Below are positions 16,668 through 24,204 of a stretch of DNA of 64,000 bases, piece by piece (within the stretch, counting starts at the first letter, position 1; each line of letters begins with the position of its first letter). The DNA comes from Streptomyces viridiviolaceus (GTDB lineage Bacteria > Actinomycetota > Actinomycetes > Streptomycetales > Streptomycetaceae). The notes beneath the pieces were generated by a model. The model did no database searches, was not told the origin of the DNA, and saw only the letters and a list, made by a program, of their open reading frames with translations. Both the position numbers and the translations under genes were made by a program. Where the stretch lies: the NCBI RefSeq assembly GCF_014650995.1, contig NZ_BMWA01000007.1, positions 157,899-221,898 of the forward strand. The letters run 5' to 3'.

Positions 16668-19600
16668 ATGCAGACGGCTTTCTGGAGCAGACGCCGCGTC
16701 CTCGGCGCACTCGCGGCCGCAACCGCTGTCGCCGCCACCCCCTCGGTCCTGCGGCCGGGCACGGCCGCGGCCGCCGAGACAGCAGGCGCCGACCCGGTGC
16801 CGCTGCCGGACACCGAGCGCGCCAAGGTCGTCCGCGCGTGGCTGACCGGCGGCAAGGGCGTCAAGGCCGCCGCCACCACGGCCCTCTACGGGACCGACAC
16901 CGAGGTCCGGACCTTCCTCGCCGAGACGCTGCCGCAGCAGACCGTGCAGGACAACCGGGTCGCGATCGCCCGCAGCCTGGACCGCGCGGGCAAGGGCCTG
17001 CGCCGCGAGGCCGTCGCCGCCCTGGACAACGGCGACGCAGCGATAGCCTCCTTCCTCTCGGGGGGCTTCGCCGCCGCCATCCGGGAGGACCTCCAGGTCG
17101 CCACCAGCATCGTCGCGTCCACCGGCGGCAAGGCCGTGGTGCGCGAGGCCAACGCCGCCCTCGACGCCGGCACCGAGCAGGCCCTCATCACCTTCCTCGG
17201 CGACGAGCAGTACGACGCGCGGCTGGAGGACACCCGGGTCCAGGTCACCACCATGCTGTTGACCGGCGGCCCGGAGGTGCAGAAGTACGCGGACCGCGCG
17301 CTCAGCGGCACCGCGAAGGACGTCGAGTGGTTCATCGAGACCGGCCAGCACATCGCGCGCGCCCGCGACCAGGAGTCGGCGACCATCGAGGAACTGGTGG
17401 CCGTCGTCGAGCGCGAGGGCAGGCGCGCCGAGCGCGAGACGAACCTGGCCGTCGAGGCCGGGGCCCGCGCCGAGACTGCCGCCGCCAAGGCCAAGGAGGC
17501 CGCCGAGAAGGCCGCCGCCGAGGCCGCCGCCGCCCAGAGCGACGTGCAGAAGTCGGGGGCCGCGGCCCGCAAGGCGGCGAGCGCGGCGAAGGGCGCGGCC
17601 GACGCCGCCCGCAACGCCATCAACGCCTCCAACGCCGCCGTGCAGGCCTCCCGCCGCGCCTCCTGGGCCGCCACAGGCGCCGCCCAGGCCGCCGCGAAGG
17701 CCGGCAACGCCGCCGCCCGCGCCTACAACGCCGCGATCGCCGCGTCCAAGGACGCCGGCAAGGCCGAGGCCGCCAAGAACGCCGCGGTCGCCGCCCGCAA
17801 CGCCGCCTCCAAGGCCCGCAGTGCCGCCGCCGCTGCCGACAAGGCGGCCCTCGCCGGCGACGCGGCCTCGAGCGCCGGCCTGGCCGCCGCCTCCGCCGCC
17901 CGCAACTCGGCCGCCGCCGCGACCGCCGCCGCCCAGGCCGCCGTCTCCGCCGGTGCCGCCCAGGCGGAGGCCGCCGAGGCCAAGCGCCAGGCCGCCATCG
18001 CCACCAGCGCCGCCAACCGCGCCACCAACGCCGCATCCGCCGCCCAGGCACTGGCGACCGCCGCCGCCAAGGCGGCCCGCACCGCCCGCGACGCCGCCAA
18101 CTCCGCCGCCGCCCACGCCGACAAGGCCGCGGCCGCCGCCGAGGAGGCCGTGAAGTACGCGGGTCAGGCCGTCGACTACGCCAACAAGTCGACCGCCCAC
18201 GCCGCGGAGGCCGTGAAGGCCGCCAACACCGCCACCCAGGCCGTCAGCGACGCCATCGAGGTGGAGAAGAACGCCCGCGCAGCCGAGGCGCAGACCCTGG
18301 AGCAGGACAAGCAGCAGGCCATCGAGGAGGCCCGGCAGCTCGCCGCCATCGAACAGGCCGAGCTCTCCGACGTCCGCGAGAAGCGGCTGATGGCGGAGCG
18401 CACCGCCCAAGCGACCAAGGACCTCATCGCCAAGGCGGAACAGGCCCTGTACTCCGGCGACATGGCGGTCGCCGCGACCCTGGGCCGGCAGGCCGCGGTC
18501 GCCCTGATCGACGCCCGCGGGGCCCACACCCGGCAGGCCGCCCAGCACGCCCTCGCCGGCTCCGACGACGACGTCTACGCCTGGATCGACCTCGACCGGG
18601 CCCTCGCCCAGGAGCAGGACGACCGCGAGACCACCCTCCACGTGGCGACGATCGCCGGACCGAAGGTCGCCGCGGCCGCCGCTGCCGCGCTGGAGAGCAC
18701 CGACTCCAAGGCCGTCGGCGACTTCCTCACCGGCGGCATGAAGCGCGCCTCGGACGAGGACCTGCGCGTCGCCATCAGCAAGATCATCGCTGAGGGTGCC
18801 GGCAAGGCCGTCACCGAGGCCGCCAACGATGCGCTCGACCAGAACACCACCGAGTCCCTCAACTACTTCTTCGACCATGCCTACCCGCTGGCCATCCAGG
18901 AGGACGACCGGGTCCGGGCCGGCGAGCTGATCAGCACCGCGGGCGCCTTCACCAAGGCCTACGCGGAGGTCGCGCTCGAGGGACCGCAGTGGATGCTGCG
19001 CAACTTCATCTCCGTGATCCAGTACCGCACGGCCCAGCTCGACTTCGACACCGCCACCCACGTCGCCGCCGTCCGCGGGGCCATCGCCGCCGCCGCGAAG
19101 ATCGCGGAGAAGGCGCAGGAGGACGCGGCCCTCGCCTCGAAGGCCGCCGCCGACGCCCGCAAGGCCGCTGCCGAGGCCCAGCAGTGGGCGCAGAAGGCGC
19201 TCGACTCCGCCGCCAAGGCCGACGACTACGCCCAGCAGGCGCGGGACAACGCCGACGCCGCCGACAAGTCGGCCGCCGCCGCCCAGGCCTCCGCCACCAA
19301 GGCGAAGAACGCCGCCGCCACCGCCCGCAGCGCCGCCCGCTCCGCCAACTACTCGGCCAACAGGGCCGTCGACTCGGCGCGCCAGGCCATCGCCTCCTCG
19401 GCCTCGGCTCAGCGCTCCGCCGCTGCGGCCCGCGCCTCCGAGCTCGCCGCCTCCGCCGACGCGAAGGCCGCCGCCGCCGCGTACGCCCAGGCCAAGCAGA
19501 TCGCCGCCGACAAGAAGCGGGCCGAGGAGATCGCGAAGGCCAAGGAGGCCGCGCTCAAGGCACAGGAGGAGCGCGAGGCCAATCGGGACCCGGCCAACAG

Positions 19601-20051
19601 CGACAAGAACAACCAGGTCAACCCGAACGGCACCGCGGACGGCGACGCCGACGAGTGGTGGAACGACGCCCAGTTCTACGCGGACGCCGCCAACGTGGTC
19701 AGCATCGGCGCCGGGTTCCTGGCGGCCGGTTGCGCACTCGCCGCCATCGTCTTCCCGCCGGCCCTCGCCGCGGCCGGCTTCTTCGCCGGCGTCTCCGCGG
19801 GCGCGGGCGCCCTCAGCAGCCTGTTCACGGGCATCGAACACGGCTTCACCAGCGGCGCGTTCTGGGAGTCCGCCGTCGGCACCGGCCTGAGCCTGGTCTC
19901 CTTCGGCGCCTACAAGTGGGTCGGCGCCGCCGACAAGGCGCTCGGCGGCGGCATCGTCAAGCCCGTCGTCAGCAAGATCACAGACACCGGCGAGGACCTG
20001 GTCTCCAGCGTCACGAAGGGCCTCAGCGACCTCTACGACTGGGCGGCCTGA
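16668..20051 (+). CDS. very large Tat-exported ALF-repeat / alanine-rich coiled-coil protein
   Basis: 1127 residues. A twin-arginine signal (FWSRRRVLGALAAATAVAA) is followed by about four ALF repeats (residues about 45-235; units such as EVRTFLAETLPQQTVQDNRVAIARSL, in halves), a long Ala-rich heptad coil (about 240-570), a second ALF block (about 600-800) and another coil (about 800-970). The C-terminal 130 residues are a hydrophobic Gly/Ala segment (VSIGAGFLAAGCALAAIVF) ending in SDLYDWAA. ALF proteins are known in Streptomyces but have no proven role; modular N-part plus distinct C-part recalls polymorphic-toxin carriers. ATG 16668 follows AGAAGG. A strong terminator follows, so the next gene has its own transcript. 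Confidence 0.85.
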   Translation: MQTAFWSRRRVLGALAAATAVAATPSVLRPGTAAAAETAGADPVPLPDTERAKVVRAWLTGGKGVKAAATTALYGTDTEVRTFLAETLPQQTVQDNRVAIARSLDRAGKGLRREAVAALDNGDAAIASFLSGGFAAAIREDLQVATSIVASTGGKAVVREANAALDAGTEQALITFLGDEQYDARLEDTRVQVTTMLLTGGPEVQKYADRALSGTAKDVEWFIETGQHIARARDQESATIEELVAVVEREGRRAERETNLAVEAGARAETAAAKAKEAAEKAAAEAAAAQSDVQKSGAAARKAASAAKGAADAARNAINASNAAVQASRRASWAATGAAQAAAKAGNAAARAYNAAIAASKDAGKAEAAKNAAVAARNAASKARSAAAAADKAALAGDAASSAGLAAASAARNSAAAATAAAQAAVSAGAAQAEAAEAKRQAAIATSAANRATNAASAAQALATAAAKAARTARDAANSAAAHADKAAAAAEEAVKYAGQAVDYANKSTAHAAEAVKAANTATQAVSDAIEVEKNARAAEAQTLEQDKQQAIEEARQLAAIEQAELSDVREKRLMAERTAQATKDLIAKAEQALYSGDMAVAATLGRQAAVALIDARGAHTRQAAQHALAGSDDDVYAWIDLDRALAQEQDDRETTLHVATIAGPKVAAAAAAALESTDSKAVGDFLTGGMKRASDEDLRVAISKIIAEGAGKAVTEAANDALDQNTTESLNYFFDHAYPLAIQEDDRVRAGELISTAGAFTKAYAEVALEGPQWMLRNFISVIQYRTAQLDFDTATHVAAVRGAIAAAAKIAEKAQEDAALASKAAADARKAAAEAQQWAQKALDSAAKADDYAQQARDNADAADKSAAAAQASATKAKNAAATARSAARSANYSANRAVDSARQAIASSASAQRSAAAARASELAASADAKAAAAAYAQAKQIAADKKRAEEIAKAKEAALKAQEEREANRDPANSDKNNQVNPNGTADGDADEWWNDAQFYADAANVVSIGAGFLAAGCALAAIVFPPALAAAGFFAGVSAGAGALSSLFTGIEHGFTSGAFWESAVGTGLSLVSFGAYKWVGAADKALGGGIVKPVVSKITDTGEDLVSSVTKGLSDLYDWAA

Positions 20052-20071
20052 TCCCGCCCGTTCGCTCTCCC

Positions 20072-20099
20072 GGGGGCGCCGCGACCAGGCGGCGCCCCC
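20072..20099 (+). terminator. GC hairpin behind the ALF-repeat gene
   Basis: Perfect 11-bp stem GGGGGCGCCGC / GCGGCGCCCCC with loop GACCAG, 20 bases after the stop codon. Confidence 0.8.
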
Positions 20100-20135
20100 C
20101 TGTCCCCCCTCTTCTCACGGAAAGTTCCTGCCCCC

Positions 20136-22094
20136 ATGCACGGAATACGCGGCGGGCGCGCCACAAGGAGACGCGCCCGCTCGACGGTCCTGACCGCCTT
20201 CACCGCCCTGACCCTCGTCCTCACGACAGCCGCGACGAGCCAGGCGGCCGAGCCGCCCGCGACGGCGAAGGGCTCGTCCACCACCAAGTCCGCAGCGCCC
20301 AGCGCGGAGACCACCGAAACCAGCAAGTTCGCGGCCGGCTCCGGTGAGGAATGCACCGCCACCGCGCCGGGCTCCAAGGAGCGCCGCGCGGGTGCCGTCG
20401 AGTCCTGTGTGACGGTCACCCCCGCCCCTGCCAAGGCGGAGACCCGCACCGCTTTCGCCGCCACCGCCGCCTCCGCCTCCACCACCGCGGCCGCCGGCAG
20501 CTGCGACATCACCAGCCCCGGCAACTACAGCTACGAACGCTTCTCGTACTGCGTGAGCGGCATCAACGTCATCTACATCCTCCGCGACAGCAGGGGTCTG
20601 GAGATCGGACGCGGCACGCTGGCGGTCTCGACCGGCGCCGACCTGTCCCCGACGGCCACGACCTGGAGCGAGCAGGTGACCGTCACGATGACGGGCGCCT
20701 CCGGGGATGTCACCTCCCTGAACGCCAAGTTCCGCGCGTCCTGCGACGCCGGCTGCACGGCCACCAAGACCGCCCCCTGGTACGGTGGCGCGATCACCCT
20801 CGGCCAGACCCTCACCGGCAACGTCACCTACTCCTCGCCCCAGACGACGGGCTCCTCCGCCTCCTTCTACACGTCCTACGCGATGTACGTGACGTCCCCG
20901 GGCGCGACTGCGACCGACCCGAACGCATCGTGGAAGAACTCGCGTCAGATCAGGTGTGACGACGCGGTCGGCGGCACTTCGGTGGCGGGCTGTGCCGTCC
21001 CCTCCGTCATGGCCGTCGTGCCGATGAAGGCTACGAGCGCGGACGCGGGCGGCGCCGTGGCCGCCTACGGCTGGGCCCAGAACAACCTCGACGGCGCCTG
21101 GGGGAAGAACGGCAGCCCGCTGACCCGGTCGACGAACGGCGTGGCCAACCGCACCGCCGCCACCTGCGGCGGCTTCACGGCCGAGCCGGAGCTCGTCGAC
21201 CCCGACACCTGCGCAGACTTCCCCTTCGGGGAGGCGAAGGAGGGTGGTGCCCCCGGCGCGCAGTGCGTCACGGTGATCCCCAACCTCGGCAACGGCGAAT
21301 GGGACACCTACGTCCTGAACGACGCCCACGTCCTGGACCGTACCTCACCCTGCGTGCAGGCCCATGTCACGCCCGCCGAGAAGCAGTTCGCCGACACCGA
21401 GCTCGCCGACGGCTTCAAGGACCAGCGGGTGATCGACGCCGACCAGTTCGAGCTGACGTTCTCGTTGCCGGACACCGGTCCGCAGGCCAGCTGCCTGAAC
21501 GACCCCGCACCGATCAACTCGCTTCCCAACGGCGACGGCTGGTTCTACAACACCACCGAGGCGGTTCCTCTCGTCAACCAGAGCGACCCGGCGGGCGGGG
21601 GCGGATTCAGGCCGGCCCGGGCGCAGGCGTGCGTGGGGCTGAACGTCAAGGAGGGGACCGATACCAGCAATCCCGTCACCGGCATGAAGGACGCGGTGGA
21701 GTACGCGAAGGCGAACAACCTCCCCTACGACCAGTCCCGGTGTCATCTCATCCCGAAGGTCCTCGGTGGAAAGGGCACGAGCAAGAGGACTCGGTTCAAC
21801 CTCGTCCCTTGCTGGCAGGTCGGGATGAACACGGGCTCGCCCAGCATGCGGACGTACGAGAAGATCGCGGAGGACCTGGTCAAGGGCAACGATCCCACTC
21901 GGGTTCTCGGAACGAACGACGCGATCTTCTACCAGGTGACACCCGTCTACAAGGACGCGAACAGCACCATTCCGGTGGGCGTCACGATGAACGCTAATAT
22001 CCAACGGGCGAACGGGACGACCGAGGAACTGTTCCCCAACGTCTACGTCACCAACACCTACGCGAACACTGGGTTGTACAACCTCGGTAACTGA
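20136..22094 (+). CDS. secreted DNA/RNA non-specific endonuclease, toxin-like
   Basis: 652 residues with a Sec signal peptide (arginine-rich n-region, LTAFTALTLVLTTAATSQAA, cleavage near residue 38). The N-terminal two thirds are Thr/Ser- and Cys-containing extracellular sequence of no known fold. The C-terminal about 140 residues match the EndoU-unrelated NS_2 nuclease family: RCHLIPKVLGG, RFNLVPCWQVGMN, MRTYEKIAEDLVKG, IFYQVTPVYKDANSTIPVGV and NVYVTNT. The usual (D)RGH catalytic motif reads RCH, so the histidine is kept but the glycine is replaced. The N-terminal extension plus nuclease tail resembles polymorphic toxins. A DUF1963-like gene follows after 31 bases and could be immunity or simply a neighbour. 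Confidence 0.75.
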   Translation: MHGIRGGRATRRRARSTVLTAFTALTLVLTTAATSQAAEPPATAKGSSTTKSAAPSAETTETSKFAAGSGEECTATAPGSKERRAGAVESCVTVTPAPAKAETRTAFAATAASASTTAAAGSCDITSPGNYSYERFSYCVSGINVIYILRDSRGLEIGRGTLAVSTGADLSPTATTWSEQVTVTMTGASGDVTSLNAKFRASCDAGCTATKTAPWYGGAITLGQTLTGNVTYSSPQTTGSSASFYTSYAMYVTSPGATATDPNASWKNSRQIRCDDAVGGTSVAGCAVPSVMAVVPMKATSADAGGAVAAYGWAQNNLDGAWGKNGSPLTRSTNGVANRTAATCGGFTAEPELVDPDTCADFPFGEAKEGGAPGAQCVTVIPNLGNGEWDTYVLNDAHVLDRTSPCVQAHVTPAEKQFADTELADGFKDQRVIDADQFELTFSLPDTGPQASCLNDPAPINSLPNGDGWFYNTTEAVPLVNQSDPAGGGGFRPARAQACVGLNVKEGTDTSNPVTGMKDAVEYAKANNLPYDQSRCHLIPKVLGGKGTSKRTRFNLVPCWQVGMNTGSPSMRTYEKIAEDLVKGNDPTRVLGTNDAIFYQVTPVYKDANSTIPVGVTMNANIQRANGTTEELFPNVYVTNTYANTGLYNLGN

Positions 22095-22125
22095 TCCCAC
22101 TCAGTTCGCACCAACGGGAGCCGGC

Positions 22126-23163
22126 ATGAGTTTCACCACCCCGCCGCGGCCGTTCGGCGTGACCGCGCTCTTCCCTCAGCTGGCCCCGCTGGCGCGCACG
22201 GCGACCCGGCTGCATCCGCGGCCGGGGTCGCCGACGGTGCACGACAGTTCCGTCGGCGGGCCGCTGCTGTGGCCCGCCGACGAGCCGTGGCCGTACTGCG
22301 ACGAGCCGCACGACAGCCGGGCGGCGCCGGTGGTCCACACCCCGGACGACGTCCGGATCCTCCGCCGCGACCGCGCCGCAGCGGCCGAGCGGCGGCGCCT
22401 CGACCCCGAGGCACCCCAGTGGACTCCCGAGGAACGGGCGACCTGGGAGCGGCTCGCGGACCGTCCGTGGTTCGACGGCCCGATCCCCCTCCTGCCCGTC
22501 GCCCAGCTCTACGCTCGCGACGTCTCCTTCCCGCGCCCGTCCGGCGCGGATCTCCTCCAGGTCCTGTGGTGCCCCTTCGACCACGAGATGGCCCACCCCC
22601 GGACAGCCCTCTTCTGGCGCTCCTCCGCCACCGTCACCGACGTCCTCGACGCACCGCCCGAGCCGCCCATCGTTCAGCGCGACTGCTACCTCCCGGAGCC
22701 GTGCCTGTTCTCACCGGAGCAGGTCACCGAATACCCCCACCCCTCGGAGCTGGACAAGGAACTTCAGGACCAGCTGGACGACATGAGCCGCTGGGAGTCG
22801 ATCGACCCCGCGCGGTACAACACGTACGCGGACGACCCGGGCGAGCTCTATCTGAACAACCTCTCCACCGCCCCCGGCTGGAAGACCGGCGGCTGGACCC
22901 GCTGGGGCCTCACCGACCCCAAGCCCCGCCCCTGCCCCGAGTGCGGCACCGAGGAGGTCCCGCTCCTCACCATCGCCTCCTTGGAATGGGACGGCGGCAG
23001 CGGGACCTGGATCGCCGAGGAGGACCGGACGGACCCGTCCCCGCCTCCTCTGGGCGCCCGGAACGGCAACTTCACCTTGATCGACATCGTCGGTGGCTAC
23101 AACCTCCAGCTCCACGCCTGCCCGGCCGACCCGTCCCACCCCCACATCGAGCTGGTCCAGTGA
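22126..23163 (+). CDS. DUF1963/YwqG-like protein, possible immunity partner
   Basis: 345 residues, cytoplasmic, beginning near RLHPRPGSPTVHDSSVGGPLLWPADEPWPYC, the pattern of the YwqG-like DUF1963 family widespread in Streptomyces. It also has LLPVAQLYARD, LLQVLWCPFDH, a CPECGTEE zinc-knuckle-like pair and the closing FTLIDIVGGYNLQLHACPAD. ATG 22126 has GGGAG seven bases upstream. The 31-base gap behind the nuclease gene suggests a shared transcript. DUF1963 proteins are frequent in toxin loci, but direct immunity function is not established. Confidence 0.7.
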   Translation: MSFTTPPRPFGVTALFPQLAPLARTATRLHPRPGSPTVHDSSVGGPLLWPADEPWPYCDEPHDSRAAPVVHTPDDVRILRRDRAAAAERRRLDPEAPQWTPEERATWERLADRPWFDGPIPLLPVAQLYARDVSFPRPSGADLLQVLWCPFDHEMAHPRTALFWRSSATVTDVLDAPPEPPIVQRDCYLPEPCLFSPEQVTEYPHPSELDKELQDQLDDMSRWESIDPARYNTYADDPGELYLNNLSTAPGWKTGGWTRWGLTDPKPRPCPECGTEEVPLLTIASLEWDGGSGTWIAEEDRTDPSPPPLGARNGNFTLIDIVGGYNLQLHACPADPSHPHIELVQ

Positions 23164-23702
23164 CCGGCACGCCGGGAGCCGGCATGAGCTCCACGCCGCC
23201 GCCGCGGCCACTCGACGTGAAGGTGCCGGACCGCACAGCGAGCAGGCCCCGCTCGGCGGCGCGGCACCGTGGGTCCTCCTCCGAGGCGGAACGGAGGTGC
23301 CTGGGCCGGCGGGCCCATGGCGGTGCGCGACCCAGCTCCCGGTCGAGCGCCCTCGCTCCTGACCGCCGCCCAGACCGCCAGAGTGACGGTGCTCACGGAC
23401 GCCCTTCGGCGGCTGCCGCGTAGGCTTGTGCCTCGTCGCGGTGGGGTCCAGCAGGGCGGGCGAAGCTCTCCTGCAATCGCCTGGCGATGCATCAGAGAAG
23501 TCGGCCGGCGGTCAGCATGAGTCCTGAAGAACCCTGAAGCTACGTGGCTCGCGGCAGGGTCTCCGCAACGGACGGCGCCGCCGTCGAACGTTCCGCCGTC
23601 GATGGGTCCCTTCGGCAGGCCGCGCAGGAGCGGGTGTGGGGGCCGGCGCCGTTCCAGGGCCGACCCGCTGCCCGCACCCGTACAGAGCTGTCGCGGGATT
23701 GT
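23164..23702. other. gap with a partial duplicate of the DUF1963 gene start
   Basis: Just after the stop, CGGGAGCCGGCATGAG (23171-23186) repeats exactly the ribosome site and start of the gene at 22126, and the next codons (MSSTPPPRPLDV against MSFTTPPRPFGV) are clearly related. Similarity then ends and no DUF1963 body follows. The rest of the 540 bases shows no supportable gene. Confidence 0.6.
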
Positions 23703-24179
23703 TCAGCGGGCCAGCTCGCGCTTGAGGATCTTTCCGGTGGCGGTCATCGGCAGGCTGGGCACGAACTCGACGATGCGCGGGTACTTGTAGGACGCCATCT
23801 CCCCCTTGGCCCAGGTGACGAGCTCATCGGTGGCGAGGGAGGAGCCGGGCTCGAGGATGACGTAGGCCTTGATCTCCTCGCCGTGGCTGTCGTGAGGTAC
23901 GCCGATGACGGCGGCCAGGCTGACCTGCGGGTGGGTCATCAGGACCTCTTCGATCTCACGCGGATAGACGTTGAAGCCGCCTCTGATGATGAGGTCCTTC
24001 GATCGGTCGACGATGTAGTAGAAGCCGTCCTTGTCGCGCCGTGCGAGGTCGCCGGTGCGGAGCCACCCGTCGCGGATGACCTCTGCGGTGGCTTCCGGCC
24101 GGCCGTAGTAGCCCTTCATCACGTTGTGGCCCTTGACTGCGATCTCGCCGACCTGTCCGCTTTCGGTCACACGGTTCAC
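23703..24179 (-). pseudogene. acyl-CoA synthetase (FadD-like), C-terminal remnant
   Basis: 158 residues covering the last third of a long-chain acyl-CoA ligase: GQVGEIAVKGHNVMKGYY, DGWLRTGDLARRDKDGF, DRSKDLIIRGGFNVYPREIEE and the catalytic-lysine block MTATGKILKREL. The adenylate-binding N-terminal 330 residues are missing; homology starts abruptly at about 24179, 25 bases before the SpoIIE gene. Cannot be an active ligase alone. An N-terminal FadD shard lies at 61.6 kb. Confidence 0.85.
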
Positions 24180-24204
24180 GCCGAGAGACCAGTGGAGCAG
24201 GGCG

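Noticed and set aside
16635..19841. 1068-residue leftward frame antisense to the ALF-repeat gene
   Set aside because: Gly/Leu-rich low-complexity product of GC-biased codons read backwards; no ribosome site or family, whereas the plus-strand protein has signal peptide and ALF repeats.
23184..23423. Second full DUF1963 gene
   Set aside because: Similarity ends after about 12 codons and the frame then has no family pattern.
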